Source: Comamonas odontotermitis
Lineage (GTDB): Bacteria > Pseudomonadota > Gammaproteobacteria > Burkholderiales > Burkholderiaceae_C
Direction: 5' to 3'
NCBI RefSeq assembly: GCF_014207855.1
Contig: NZ_JACHKZ010000008.1
Span: 62,001 to 126,000 of the forward strand
Length of the DNA stretch: 64,000 nucleotides
A program made the translations under genes and the position numbers. Position 1 is the stretch's first letter; each line of letters begins with the position of its first letter. The notes beneath the pieces are model-generated. The model searched no databases and had not been told where the DNA came from. It worked only from the letters and a program-made list of their open reading frames with translations. Shown here piece by piece: positions 27,063 through 36,690 of the stretch.

Positions 27063-30000
27063 GCGGGCAGGGCACCGTGCCGCAACGCCTGGCAGACGCC
27101 GTGCAGGCCCTGCATCCCCTGCAGTTTCCGCTGTGGGGCAGCCGCCTGATCGAAGCGAGCGCGGGTACGGGCAAAACCTACACCATTGCGGCCCTCTACC
27201 TGCGCCTGGTGCTGCAGCATGGCGCCGAAAACGCTTACCGGCGCCCGCTGGTGCCGCCAGAGATCCTGGTGGTCACCTTCACCGACGCCGCCACGCAGGA
27301 GCTACGCGACCGCATTCGCCAGCGCCTGGCCGAAGCAGCCGAGCTGTTTGGCCGCGACCCGGCAGACACCATCGGGCTGGATGCGGTAGACCCCTTGCTG
27401 CTGGCGCTGCGTGCGGACTACCCCGACGCCCAATGGCCCGGCTGCGCCCGCCGCCTGCGTGAAGCCGCCAACTGGATGGACGAGGCTGCCGTCTCCACCA
27501 TCCACAGCTGGTGCTACCGCATGCTGCGCGAACATGCCTTTGATAGCGGCAGCCTGTTCCAGCAGCAGCTGGTGACCGACCAGACCGAGCTGCTCACCCA
27601 GGTCGTGCAGGATTACTGGCGCACCCAGTTCTACGGCCTGCCCGCCAGCGCGCTGCGCAGCCTGCAGACCGTGGTGGCTTCGCCCGCCGCACTGCAGGAC
27701 GCGCTGCAAGGCATGTTGGCGCGGCAAGAGGCCGAATGGCAGTTTGAGGGCCAGGCGCTGCCAGCGTCCGCAGCGGTGGATGTTGCGGCGCTCCTGAACC
27801 ATGCCGCCGAGCAGGCCGAGCGCTGCGAACAGCTGCAGGCAGCCGCGCGTGATGCCTGGCGTACCCACCGCGCCGATCTGGAGCAACTCTTTGCCACGCT
27901 GCTGCCGCACTTCAATGGCACCACCTACCCCAAGAAAGACGAAGAGGGCGTGTTCGATGGCTGGATGGCCAGCATCGCTGCCTGGAGCGAAGGGGCCGAT
28001 GCACCGGCGAAGATCCGCGCCTTCAGCCAGTCGGGCATTCGCCTGAAAAAAGGCGCCAGTGTACCCGCGCACCCCGCGCTGGCGGCGCTGGATGACTGGC
28101 TGGCTGCAGACGGCGAAGCCGTGCCGGCCGCAGCGCAGATCAAGCCGCTTTTGCTGCGCCATGCGCTGGGCCATGTCAGGCATGCACTGAACGCCGAAAA
28201 ACAGCGCCGCGCCGAGCTGGGTTTTGACGATCTGCTGCAACGCCTGGACGCCGCCTTGCAGGCCGAAGGGGGCGAGGCGCTGGCAGCGCGCATCCGCGCG
28301 CAGTTTCCGGTGGCGATGATCGACGAGTTTCAGGACACCGACCCGCTGCAGTACCGCATCTTCGAGCGCGTGTACGCCATCGATGCCAACGACGCTGGCC
28401 TGGGTTTCTTCATGATTGGCGACCCCAAGCAGGCGATCTACGCGTTTCGCGGTGCAGATATCTACACCTACCTGCGCGCGCGTGCGGCAACGGCTGGGCG
28501 CCACTATTCGCTGGGCACCAACTACCGCTCCACCACGGCGGTGGTCGACGCCGTCAACCACTGCTTTTCCCATGCCGAGGGGCATGACAGCGGGGCATTC
28601 CGCTTTCGCCAGGGCCCAGCCAACCCGGTACCGTTTGTGCCCGTGGGCGCCAATGGCCGCAGGGAGGGCTTGTTTCTTGCAGGGGCCGCCCAGCCCGCCA
28701 TGACCCTGTGGACCCTGCTGGCGCCGGAGCGGGAAGCGGATGGCGAAGGCGTGGAGGGGGCAGGTAGTGCAGAGGAGGCCGCCGCCAGTGCCGCATCCAC
28801 ACGCACCGGCGTGCCCGAAGGCCAGTACCGCCGCCGCATGGCTGCATCGGCGGCTGCGCAGATCACCGAATGGCTCAATGCCGCGCAACGCGGGCAGGCC
28901 GGGTTTGGCACCGACCCTGATGCCCTGCAGCGGGCGCTGCGCCCGGCCGATATCGCCGTGCTGGTGCGCGGCCGCGCCGAAGCCGAGCTGGTGCGCGAGC
29001 AGCTGGCGCTGCGCGGCTTGGCCAGCGTCTACCTGTCCGACCGCGATTCCGTCTTCCAGACCGCAGAAGCCGCCGACATGCTGCGCTGGCTGCGCGCGGT
29101 GCATGCGCCGACTGACGACGGCTTGCTGCGCACCGCCCTGGCTACCGCTGCCATGGGCTGGTCGTGGCAGGCGCTGGACCGGCTCAACCATGACGAACAG
29201 CACTGGGAGCAACTGACCCTGCGCATGCGTGCGCTGCAGCAGCTGTGGCAGAAAAAGGGCGTGCTGCCCATGCTGCGCCAGTGGCTGCTTGATTTTGACC
29301 TGCCCGCGCGCTGGCTCGCGCAGACCGGCGGCGAGCGGCGCCTCACCAATGTGCTGCACCTGGCCGAATGGCTGCAGCGCACCTCGGCCGCTGTCGATGG
29401 CGAGCAGGCGCTGATGCGCGCCCTGGCCGAGCAGATGGCGCGGCCCGAAGGCGACGAGGAAATCTTGCACCTGGAAAGCGATGCCGATCTGATCAAGATC
29501 GTCACCATCCACAAATCCAAGGGGCTGGAATACCCGCTGGTGCTGCTGCCCTTCATCAGTAGCTGGCGCGATTTTGATGGCAAGAGCCGGGGCTACGCCC
29601 AGTTTCACGACGCGGCCACCGGCGCGCTGGTGGTAGAGCTGAGCAACAAGCACGCGCCCGCCGTAGCTGGCCACAATGACGAACGCCTCAGTGAAGACAT
29701 GCGCCTGCTGTACGTGGCGCTCACGCGCGCTCAGTACGCGCTGTGGCTGGGCATTGCGCCCATCGCCAAGGGCAGCAGCAAGGCCGGTACGCTGGAGAAA
29801 AGCGCCATTGGCTACCTGCTGGCAGGCGGCAACAAGCTGCCGGATGCGACCTTGGGCGCCACCTTGCAGGCGTTTGCCCAGGGCTGCGCAGGCATTGCCG
29901 TGCAGCCGCTGCCGCCAGCGACAAGCCCGGACGCGGTGCGCTACACGCCGCCGCCAGCCCCCGCTCTGCATGCACCGCGCCACCCGCAGCGCCGCTACGA

Positions 30001-30973
30001 CGAACACTGGTGGATCGCCAGCTTCTCGGCACTGACCGACAAGCTGGGGCATGTTGGCCATGTTGGAGATGTGGCAAGCCTGGCGTTGCAGACAGTGGAT
30101 GCCATTGATTTGGATATATCAGCGCAAGACGGAAGGACGCCAGAGCCCGAAACAGCCCAGGAAGACCAATACCTGGAGCTGCAGGACGTGGCCCCCGACA
30201 CGCCAGGCGCTACGCTACCCGTGCGCGCAGCCGCTGCCGTGCCCGGCAGCCTGCATGCCTTCCCCAAAGGGCCGGATGCCGGTAATTTTCTGCACGGCAT
30301 GCTGGAATGGTGTGCGCAGGAAGGCTTTGGCGCTGTACTGGCACAGCCTGCGCAGCTGGACAACCTCATCGCCCACCGCTGCAAGGTGCGTGGCTGGGCG
30401 GACTGGGCCGAGCCGCTGCAGGGCATTGTGCGCCAATGGCTGCAGGCGCCGCTCGTGCTGCAGGGCGAAGCCGGGCCTTCGCTGGCCCAACTGGCGCAGT
30501 GGCAGGTCGAGATGGAATTCTGGCTGCCCGTGGTGGGCCAGGCATCGTCTGCCCAGCTCGATGCGCTGGTGCAGCAGCACATTGCGCCGGGCCAGCCGCG
30601 GCCTGCGCTCGCTTACAACCGGCTCCATGGCATGCTCAAGGGCTATATGGACCTGGTGCTGGAGCATGGTGGTCGCTACTACGTGCTCGATTACAAATCG
30701 AACTGGCTGGGCACGGACAGCACGGCCTATACACCCGCTGCCATGCAGGCTGCGGTGCTGCAGCACCGTTACGATGTGCAGTATGTGATCTATACCTATG
30801 CGCTGCACCGCCTGCTGCAGCTGCGCCTGCCTGGCTACGATTACGAACGCGATGTAGGTGGCGTGGTGTACTGGTTTCTGCGCGGCGTGGATGCTGCGGG
30901 CGCCGGCATGTATGCCGACAAGCCGCCGCGCGCGCTGATGGATGCGCTCGATGCCCTGTGGGCTGCGCCGTGA
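27059..30973 (+). CDS. recB: RecBCD enzyme subunit RecB (helicase-nuclease)
   Basis: 1304 residues. UvrD-like SF1 helicase: Walker A ASAGTGKT (33-40), VTFTDAAT, the MIDEFQDTDPLQYRIF motif (about 418-433), GDPKQAIYAFRGAD, and TIHKSKGLEYPLV. The C-terminal nuclease domain has the catalytic DYKSNWLG motif at about residue 1211. RecB is the 3'-5' motor and the only nuclease of RecBCD, processing double-strand breaks and loading RecA after Chi. Its start overlaps the recC stop, and its stop overlaps the recD start (TGATG), which implies translational coupling of the three subunits. Confidence 0.96.
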   Translation: MSGQGTVPQRLADAVQALHPLQFPLWGSRLIEASAGTGKTYTIAALYLRLVLQHGAENAYRRPLVPPEILVVTFTDAATQELRDRIRQRLAEAAELFGRDPADTIGLDAVDPLLLALRADYPDAQWPGCARRLREAANWMDEAAVSTIHSWCYRMLREHAFDSGSLFQQQLVTDQTELLTQVVQDYWRTQFYGLPASALRSLQTVVASPAALQDALQGMLARQEAEWQFEGQALPASAAVDVAALLNHAAEQAERCEQLQAAARDAWRTHRADLEQLFATLLPHFNGTTYPKKDEEGVFDGWMASIAAWSEGADAPAKIRAFSQSGIRLKKGASVPAHPALAALDDWLAADGEAVPAAAQIKPLLLRHALGHVRHALNAEKQRRAELGFDDLLQRLDAALQAEGGEALAARIRAQFPVAMIDEFQDTDPLQYRIFERVYAIDANDAGLGFFMIGDPKQAIYAFRGADIYTYLRARAATAGRHYSLGTNYRSTTAVVDAVNHCFSHAEGHDSGAFRFRQGPANPVPFVPVGANGRREGLFLAGAAQPAMTLWTLLAPEREADGEGVEGAGSAEEAAASAASTRTGVPEGQYRRRMAASAAAQITEWLNAAQRGQAGFGTDPDALQRALRPADIAVLVRGRAEAELVREQLALRGLASVYLSDRDSVFQTAEAADMLRWLRAVHAPTDDGLLRTALATAAMGWSWQALDRLNHDEQHWEQLTLRMRALQQLWQKKGVLPMLRQWLLDFDLPARWLAQTGGERRLTNVLHLAEWLQRTSAAVDGEQALMRALAEQMARPEGDEEILHLESDADLIKIVTIHKSKGLEYPLVLLPFISSWRDFDGKSRGYAQFHDAATGALVVELSNKHAPAVAGHNDERLSEDMRLLYVALTRAQYALWLGIAPIAKGSSKAGTLEKSAIGYLLAGGNKLPDATLGATLQAFAQGCAGIAVQPLPPATSPDAVRYTPPPAPALHAPRHPQRRYDEHWWIASFSALTDKLGHVGHVGDVASLALQTVDAIDLDISAQDGRTPEPETAQEDQYLELQDVAPDTPGATLPVRAAAAVPGSLHAFPKGPDAGNFLHGMLEWCAQEGFGAVLAQPAQLDNLIAHRCKVRGWADWAEPLQGIVRQWLQAPLVLQGEAGPSLAQLAQWQVEMEFWLPVVGQASSAQLDALVQQHIAPGQPRPALAYNRLHGMLKGYMDLVLEHGGRYYVLDYKSNWLGTDSTAYTPAAMQAAVLQHRYDVQYVIYTYALHRLLQLRLPGYDYERDVGGVVYWFLRGVDAAGAGMYADKPPRALMDALDALWAAP

Positions 30974-33249
30974 TGAAGAATGCAATGACACGAGAAGAAC
31001 AAGATTTGACTGCGAACACCTCTGGCCGGGAGCGCCGCCGTGAGGAGCAGGCGCGGCCTGCCGTGAAGGTGGCCGCCGACAGCGCCACAGCCACCTTGCT
31101 GCACACGGTGCAGCGCTGGACGGCCCACGGCTGGCTGCGCAGCCTGGATGAGGCGCTGGTGCTCTTTCTGCACGAGCTGGACCCTTCTGCCTCGCCACTG
31201 GTGCTGCTGGCCGCTGCGCTGGCCAGCCACCAGCTGGGGCGCGGCCACGTTTGCCTGGACTTGCGCGCCACCCTGGCTGGTAGCCGTTTTGTTCTGTCGC
31301 TGCCGCCTGATGCGGCCGACCAGGGCAGCGGCGCGGTGGAGGCTACGCCCCTGCCATTGCCCAGCGAGCTGCTGGCGAACGTGAGCCTGCCCCAATGGCA
31401 GGGCGCACTGCTGGCCAGCGCACTGGTGGCGGGCGAAGGCAAGGCCACGCAGGGCGGCACGCCGCTGGTGCTGCAGGGCGACCGCCTGTACCTGCGCCGC
31501 TACTGGCAGCACGAGCAGGACGTGGCGCGCGCCATTGGCCAGCGCATCGATGCCAGCGGCCGCCTGCGCGCCGCGCGCACGCCCGCGCAGGATGCCGCGC
31601 TGCGCGAGGCGCTCGATGTGCTGTTTGCCCCGCAGGGCGCAGATGCCGAGGGCCCTGACTGGCAGAAGATGGCCTGTGCGCTGGCTGCCACCAGCGCCTT
31701 TGCCATCATTACCGGCGGCCCGGGCACCGGCAAGACCACCACCGTCGTCAAGCTGCTGGCGCTGCTGCAGCACATGGCCTTGCAGCCCGATGCGGCCAGT
31801 GGCAAGCCCGCGCGTCCATTGCGCATCTGCCTCGCCGCGCCCACGGGCAAGGCCGCTGCGCGGCTGACCGAATCCATCGTGCAGGCGCTGGGCCGCATCT
31901 CCGATGCCGAAATGCCCCACACGCCGCCAGTGGTGATGAACGGCGAGGCGCGCAGCCTCAAGCAGCTCATCCCCGCCGAGGCGCAGACCCTGCATCGCCT
32001 GCTGGGCAGCCGGCCCGAGAGCCGCCACTTTCGCCACAATGCGCAGAACCCGCTGGCGCTCGATGTGCTGGTGATCGACGAGGCGTCGATGGTCGATCTG
32101 GAGATGATGGCCGCCGTGCTGACGGCGCTGCCGCGCGATGCGCGCCTGGTGCTGCTGGGCGACAAGGACCAGCTCGCATCGGTGGAGGCGGGCGCCGTGC
32201 TGGGTGAGCTGTGCGCGCAATCGGAGCGCGGCCTGTACTGGCACGAGACCGCACACTGGCTGCAGCAAGTCACCGGCCAGCAAGTGCCCGCGCAGCTGCA
32301 GGACATGGCAGGAAAACCGCTCGACCAGGCGGTGGTGATGCTGCGCGTGAGCCACCGCTTCCATGCCCAAAGCGGCATTGGACGGCTGGCGCGCGAGGTC
32401 AATGCCGGTAACGGCAAGGCCATCAAGGGCCTGCTCAAGGAGCAATACCCGGATGTGGCCGCGTACGCAGTGCCGGACATCACGCACTCATCGCTGGCAC
32501 AGCTCGTGATCGATGGCGGCGGCAAGCGCTTTCCTGAAAGCGCACAAAAGCAGCAGGGCGGCCCGGTGGGCTATGGCCACTACTTGCAATTGCTGCGCGC
32601 CATGCCCCAGGAGGGCGGCCAGGCAGCGCTGGACGAATGGGCGCACGCCCTGCTGGCCGCGCACAGCCGCTTTCAGGTGCTGTGCGCACTACGCAGCGGC
32701 CCCTGGGGGGTGGAGGGCATGAACGAGCGCATTGCCCAGCTGCTGGCCCACCGCGACCTGATTGCGCACAGCAGCGGCTGGTATGCAGGCAGGCCGGTGC
32801 TGGTGACGCGCAACGACTACAGCCTGAAACTGATGAATGGCGACATCGGGATCACGGTCGAAGTTCCGCTACACCATCAGGAGCCGATGGCGCAGTCTGT
32901 GCGTTTGCAAGAAGTCAATCACGCCACAAACCCGTTGCGCGGGCTGCGCGTGGTGTTTGCCACCAGTGAAGGCCTGCGCTGGGTACTGCCCAGCCGCCTG
33001 CAGGCGGTGGAGACGGTGTACGCGATGACCATCCACAAGTCGCAGGGATCGGAGTTCGACCATGCCGCGGTGGTGCTGCCGCCGCAACTCTCGCCCATCA
33101 TGACGCGCGAACTTGTCTACACCGGCATCACCCGCGCCAAGAACTGGCTGACGGTGGTGGCAGGCGGCACCAGCAGCTTTGCAGTACTGGAGCAGGCAAG
33201 CAACCTGCAGGTCAAGCGCGCCAGCGGCCTGCGGCAAGGCGAGCTGTGA
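30973..33249 (+). CDS. recD: RecBCD enzyme subunit RecD (5'-3' helicase)
   Basis: 758 residues from the ATG overlapping the recB stop codon. The SF1B helicase motifs are GGPGTGKTTT (about 247-256), AAPTGKAAARL, LVIDEASMVDLEMM, LLGDKDQLASVEAGAVL, and the final MTIHKSQGSEFDHAAVVLP with LVYTGITRAK. RecD is the fast 5'-3' motor of RecBCD and regulates nuclease activity. The same frame is open far upstream inside recB, but that is a GC-driven shadow. A weak terminator follows. Confidence 0.95.
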   Translation: MKNAMTREEQDLTANTSGRERRREEQARPAVKVAADSATATLLHTVQRWTAHGWLRSLDEALVLFLHELDPSASPLVLLAAALASHQLGRGHVCLDLRATLAGSRFVLSLPPDAADQGSGAVEATPLPLPSELLANVSLPQWQGALLASALVAGEGKATQGGTPLVLQGDRLYLRRYWQHEQDVARAIGQRIDASGRLRAARTPAQDAALREALDVLFAPQGADAEGPDWQKMACALAATSAFAIITGGPGTGKTTTVVKLLALLQHMALQPDAASGKPARPLRICLAAPTGKAAARLTESIVQALGRISDAEMPHTPPVVMNGEARSLKQLIPAEAQTLHRLLGSRPESRHFRHNAQNPLALDVLVIDEASMVDLEMMAAVLTALPRDARLVLLGDKDQLASVEAGAVLGELCAQSERGLYWHETAHWLQQVTGQQVPAQLQDMAGKPLDQAVVMLRVSHRFHAQSGIGRLAREVNAGNGKAIKGLLKEQYPDVAAYAVPDITHSSLAQLVIDGGGKRFPESAQKQQGGPVGYGHYLQLLRAMPQEGGQAALDEWAHALLAAHSRFQVLCALRSGPWGVEGMNERIAQLLAHRDLIAHSSGWYAGRPVLVTRNDYSLKLMNGDIGITVEVPLHHQEPMAQSVRLQEVNHATNPLRGLRVVFATSEGLRWVLPSRLQAVETVYAMTIHKSQGSEFDHAAVVLPPQLSPIMTRELVYTGITRAKNWLTVVAGGTSSFAVLEQASNLQVKRASGLRQGEL

Positions 33250-33259
33250 TGCATGAAGC

Positions 33260-33288
33260 GGGCGGGAGTAATCGCCACCGCCCCTTTT
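33260..33288 (+). terminator. Probable terminator after recD
   Basis: Stem GGGCGG (33260-33265) with CCGCCC (33278-33283), followed by CTTTT. It lies 10 bp after the recD stop codon. Confidence 0.55.
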
Positions 33289-33407
33289 GAACAGGGCCTG
33301 AAAAACAAAAAGCGCCTGCAGTGCAGACTGCGGCGCAACAAAAGGCTTGCCAACGTTCATGGCACATGGCCAGAGCAGGGCATAACAAGGCGTTCATAAC
33401 CTCCATC

Positions 33408-33568
33408 GTTTCATCGAAAAAATGCGTGGCTACCCGACAAGTCGTTGGCTGGCTAAAACGACCCCGAAGCTGAACAGGCCCCGAGTGTCGCCCCACGATG
33501 AAACAATCACTGTTGCGTTGGCACAAGCGCTTTTTGGAGGGAGCGTCTGCGCCTTCTGCAGCGGCGAT
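33408..33568 (-). ncRNA. Candidate Fur-controlled small RNA, paralogous to the hemP 3' region
   Basis: Read on the minus strand from about 33568 (start estimated from the -10 box) to the six Ts at 33417-33422. Bases 33417-33504 are clearly related to 36691-36782 just behind hemP: an 18-nt block GTTTCATCGTGGGGCGAC is identical, followed by a shared GGTCGT-TTT-GCCAGCCA region, a stem capped by CTTG, and GTAGCCA-GCA-TTTTTT. The CTTG-capped stem differs in sequence but keeps pairing (CGA/TCG here, GG/CC in the other copy). A 9-bp inverted repeat, GTTTCATCG (33408-33416) and CGATGAAAC (33496-33504), flanks the element. No open reading frame fits. The terminator stem is not a canonical one. Confidence 0.6.
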
Positions 33569-33574
33569 GAACGA

Positions 33575-33605
33575 ATCATAACATTGAATGAGAATAATTA
33601 TCAAT
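33575..33605 (-). promoter_or_regulatory. Sigma-70 promoter overlapped by a Fur box
   Basis: On the minus strand TTGATA (33599-33604), an 18-bp spacer and TATGAT (33575-33580) form a good promoter. AATGAGAATAATTATCAAT (33587-33605) covers the -35 box and spacer. It contains TGAGAAT-A-ATTATCA, a 7-1-7 Fur site with one mismatch between half-sites. The promoter points into the small RNA at 33408-33568. Confidence 0.7.
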
Positions 33606-33765
33606 AAGAATGTGGATAAATTCTTTGCCAGACCCTCATTTTGTGTAAGTGTTTGTTTTTGTGTTGGTTCCTGCCGCAAATTGCGCATAAGCAAGGGTGC
33701 GCGCGTCGCAAAATTTTGGTAACTTATGGCTATCAATACAACAAACAGGATTGCGGAGGATTGCA

Positions 33766-34095
33766 ATGATGAACAACAGCTACAGTTTCAGATCGAGCGT
33801 GCTGGCGCTCCTGGCGCTGACGGCTTCTGCATGGTCTCAGGCTGCGTGCTACACCGTCTACAACGCCAAGAACGAAGTGGTGTACCGCAGTGTGGAGCCG
33901 CCCGTGGATATGTCCAAGCAACTGCACCAGTCGCAAAGCCAGCTGCCTGCTGGCAGCCAGGTCGTGTTTTCGCCCAACCAGAGCATTTGCGTAACGGAAG
34001 TCAATGAGTTGCAAGCAGGCAAGGGTTTCAAGTCCACCAACGCCAATATGGTCACCGATCAGTTGAATCTGGGCAGCATGATTACTGCCCAGTGA
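33766..34095 (+). CDS. Small exported protein of unknown function
   Basis: 109 residues. GGAGGA lies 5 bp before the ATG at 33766, and a signal peptide (SSVLALLALTASAWSQA) precedes a mature part starting ACYTVYNAKNEVVYRS. Two cysteines (CYTVY and SICVTE) could pair. The mature domain (SVEPPVDMSKQLHQS and PAGSQVVFSPNQ) is not assigned to a family here. It is divergent from the Fur-box small RNA with 160 bp between, so iron control is possible but not shown. A terminator follows. Confidence 0.7.
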   Translation: MMNNSYSFRSSVLALLALTASAWSQAACYTVYNAKNEVVYRSVEPPVDMSKQLHQSQSQLPAGSQVVFSPNQSICVTEVNELQAGKGFKSTNANMVTDQLNLGSMITAQ

Positions 34096-34146
34096 TCCCA
34101 TGTGGATCCGGCCCATCGGGCTCATCTGGCCCTGGGGCCAGCCTGA

Positions 34147-34174
34147 AAAGCCAGCCTTCGTGCTGGCTTTGTTC
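34147..34174 (+). terminator. Terminator after the small exported protein gene
   Basis: A 9-bp stem AAAGCCAGC/GCTGGCTTT with loop CTTCGT is followed by GTTCTTT, about 50 bp after the stop codon. Confidence 0.75.
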
Positions 34175-34286
34175 TTTGAGGAAACTGCGCTGGCTGCTCC
34201 GGTGCCTCGGCAGACAGCGCCACCATTGCGCTTGAAATTGCCACAGGTTTGCTTTGGGCCATTGCCCGGCCTGCGAAAATAGCGGG

Positions 34287-35864
34287 ATGAGTGAAGCGCA
34301 GACCCCACCAACATCCCCCACATCATCCCCTGCAGCCGCTGAAATGGCTGCCGACATTGCTGCGCGCGAAGCAGCGCAGTTTCCTGCAGATGCCTTGTGC
34401 ATCACCTCCATGGACATGGATGCCCAAGGCGTGGCGCGCCGCGCCGACGGCAAGGTCGTGTTTGTCGACGGAGCCTTGCCCACCGAATGGGTCAGCGCCA
34501 AGACACGCCGCAAGAAGAACAACTGGGAGCAGGCCGATCTGCTGCAGATCCACCGCGAATCCTCGCAGCGCGTGCGCCCTGGCTGCCCCCATTTTGGCCT
34601 GCATGCCGGCGCCTGCGGCGGCTGCAAGATGCAGCATATGCACGTAAGCGGCCAGATCGCCATCAAGCAGCGCGTGCTGGAGGACAACCTCTGGCATCTG
34701 GGCAAGGTGGTGCCCGAGACCGTGATGCGCCCCATCGAAGGCCCGAGCTGGGGTTACCGCTTCCGGGCGCGCCTGTCGGTGCGCTATGTGGCAAAAAAGG
34801 GCAAGGTGCTGGTGGGTTTTCATGAGCGCAAAAGCCGCTACATCGCCGATATGGCAACCTGCAAGGTGCTCCCGCCCCATGTCGATGCCATGCTGATGCC
34901 CATGCGCGAACTGATCGCCAGCCTGGATGCGCGCGAGACCTGCCCGCAGATCGAAGTGGCTTGCGGCGACGATGTGACCGCGCTGGTGCTGCGCCACCTG
35001 GAGCCGCTGTCTGATGCCGACCAGCAGCGCCTGCGCAGCTTTGCCGCTGCGCATAACGTGCAATGGTGGCTGCAGCCCAAGGGGCCGGACACCGTGCGCC
35101 TGATGGACGAGGGCGGCACCCAACTGTCGTATGGCCTGCCCGATTTTGGCATCACCATGCCTTTCAAGCCGACCGACTTCACCCAGGTGAACCCGCACAT
35201 CAACCGCGTGCTGGTGACCCGCGCTTTGCGCCTCTTGGATGCGAAGAAGACCGAGCGCGTGATCGACTGGTTCTGCGGCCTGGGCAACTTCACCCTGCCG
35301 ATTGCCACGATGGCGCGCGAAGTACTGGGTATCGAGGGCTCGGACGCGCTGGTGCAGCGCTCGCACGAGAACTATGCGGCCAACAATGCTGCAATGCCAA
35401 CCGGTCAGGCGCTGGCGGCTACTACTTTTGTAGCGCGCAATCTGTTCGAGATGACACCAGAGATGCTGGTGGCAGATGGCCAGGCCGACAAATGGCTGGT
35501 CGATCCACCCCGCGAAGGCGCGTTTGCGCTCTCCAAGGCCCTGGCAGATATCCACAAGGCGCGCCACCAGGTGCCCGACGCGCCGGTGTTGCCCGAATCC
35601 GCCAAGGATTGGACGCCGCCTGGCCGCATCGTCTATGTCAGCTGCAACCCGGCCACACTGGCGCGGGACGCGGGGTTGCTGGTGCACCAGGGAGGCTACC
35701 GCTGCGTGGCGGCGGGCGTGGTCAACATGTTCCCGCATACGGCCCACGTCGAAAGCATGGCCGTCTTTGAATGGGATGGTCATCCGCCTTCCGTCAAAGC
35801 AGAGGCAGAAGCAGATTTGGTCGCGCTGGCAAAAGAGAGCGAGAACAACCTCATGGACGCCTGA
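34287..35864 (+). CDS. rlmD: 23S rRNA (uracil-1939-C5)-methyltransferase RlmD
   Basis: 525 residues. After a 45-residue Ala/Pro-rich tail comes the TRAM-like N-domain. The cysteine cluster [14 protein letters not shown] (about residues 99-113) holds the [4Fe-4S] cluster of the RlmD/RumA family. The methyltransferase domain has the SAM motif [14 protein letters not shown], the DPPREGA loop, and the catalytic cysteine in [11 protein letters not shown]. It methylates U1939 of 23S rRNA. The ATG at 34287 is used; a frame upstream is open but has no ribosome binding site. It is longer than E. coli RlmD (433), through the N-terminal tail and inserts. Confidence 0.92.
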   Translation: MSEAQTPPTSPTSSPAAAEMAADIAAREAAQFPADALCITSMDMDAQGVARRADGKVVFVDGALPTEWVSAKTRRKKNNWEQADLLQIHRESSQRVRPGCPHFGLHAGACGGCKMQHMHVSGQIAIKQRVLEDNLWHLGKVVPETVMRPIEGPSWGYRFRARLSVRYVAKKGKVLVGFHERKSRYIADMATCKVLPPHVDAMLMPMRELIASLDARETCPQIEVACGDDVTALVLRHLEPLSDADQQRLRSFAAAHNVQWWLQPKGPDTVRLMDEGGTQLSYGLPDFGITMPFKPTDFTQVNPHINRVLVTRALRLLDAKKTERVIDWFCGLGNFTLPIATMAREVLGIEGSDALVQRSHENYAANNAAMPTGQALAATTFVARNLFEMTPEMLVADGQADKWLVDPPREGAFALSKALADIHKARHQVPDAPVLPESAKDWTPPGRIVYVSCNPATLARDAGLLVHQGGYRCVAAGVVNMFPHTAHVESMAVFEWDGHPPSVKAEAEADLVALAKESENNLMDA

Positions 35865-36041
35865 CAAGGCCGATTACCACCTTTTCAGGAACAAATGCTG
35901 TGATGGTGGTGACGGATTCCATCTGTTCATAGCCGGTTATGCTAGTGGAACCAGGAATGTGCGCAAAGTCCCCTCGCTCCAGCGAGAGTGGCTTTGGACA
36001 CATCCTTTCCATCTGAACCGATTCGATTGAGGAGAGTCACC

Positions 36042-36449
36042 ATGAAAACCAAACCCGTGCTGGAGCTGGCCGATGTCAAGGCCATCCTGAACGCTGCCGA
36101 GGCCGAAGCGGCCAAGAACAACTGGGTCGTCAGCATTGCCGTGGTGGACGACGGCGGCAACCTGCTGGGCATGATCCGCCGCGACGGCGCAGCCCCCGTG
36201 TCTGCCCACATCTGCCAGGCCAAGGCGCGCACCGCAGCACTCGGCCGCCGCGACACCAAGGGCTATGAGGACATGATCAACAATGGTCGTACTGCCTTCC
36301 TGAGCGCGCCCGTGATCGACGGCATGCTCGAAGGCGGCCTGCCCGTCATGAAAGATGGCGAATGCCTGGGCGCTGTGGGCGTGAGCGGCGTCAAGGCCAG
36401 CGAAGATGCGCAAATTGCCAAGGCCGGTATTGCTGGCATCGGCCTGTAA
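36042..36449 (+). CDS. GlcG/HbpS-like protein (possible heme-binding protein)
   Basis: 135 residues of the GlcG/HbpS (PF03928-type) fold: ELADVKAILNAAEAEAAKNNW, VVSIAVVDDGGNLLGMIR, then ARTAALGRRDTKGYED and PVMKDGECLGAVGVSGVKASEDAQIAKAG. HbpS of Streptomyces binds heme and iron; other members sit in glycolate operons. The lack of a signal peptide argues for a cytosolic protein. GAGGAG precedes the ATG at 36042. The convergent neighbour is hemP, so a link to heme handling is plausible but inferred. Confidence 0.85.
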   Translation: MKTKPVLELADVKAILNAAEAEAAKNNWVVSIAVVDDGGNLLGMIRRDGAAPVSAHICQAKARTAALGRRDTKGYEDMINNGRTAFLSAPVIDGMLEGGLPVMKDGECLGAVGVSGVKASEDAQIAKAGIAGIGL

Positions 36450-36494
36450 TTATCAACATCAGCAGCATCTTCAGCGATAGCAAGCTCTGTGCAT

Positions 36495-36519
36495 AAAGCG
36501 GCCATCTGGCCGCTTTTTT
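36495..36519 (+). terminator. Terminator after the GlcG/HbpS-like gene
   Basis: A 9-bp stem AAAGCGGCC/GGCCGCTTT with loop ATCT is followed by TTT, 45 bp after the stop codon. Confidence 0.85.
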
Positions 36520-36650
36520 CATCCCCAGCTCCCGGGGTGTTCTCGGGGGCTGTGCGTAGCGCAAGAGGCGCAGGGGGCAAATGCTCTGGGATGACTCGCA
36601 TCAAGCGCCACTGCTTCTGCGTGCGACAGCGATGGAGATCGCCAAAGAAC

Positions 36651-36672
36651 AACGGCCGCAGTAGCGGCCGTT
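36651..36672 (-). terminator. Hairpin downstream of the hemP transcript
   Basis: A 9-bp stem AACGGCCGC/GCGGCCGTT with loop AGTA. On the minus strand it is followed by GTTCTTT. It lies just past the T run that ends the hemP 3' element and could act as a second terminator. Confidence 0.5.
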
Positions 36673-36690
36673 ATGCATATGGACAGTGGG

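Noticed and set aside
27302-30061. Open frame of 919 codons antisense to recB
   Set aside because: Its composition is that of a shadow frame in GC-rich DNA (runs of His, Gln, Arg and Gly, no domain). RecB on the plus strand explains the region fully.
30307-30972. Upstream extension of the recD frame inside recB
   Set aside because: It is a shadow of recB. The ATG overlapping the recB stop gives a normal RecD N-terminus.
33417-33504. Small RNA element read as a plus-strand riboswitch
   Set aside because: The flanking 9-bp repeat would close such a fold, but the Fur promoter, the hemP context and the T runs all favour the minus strand. The possibility is not fully excluded.
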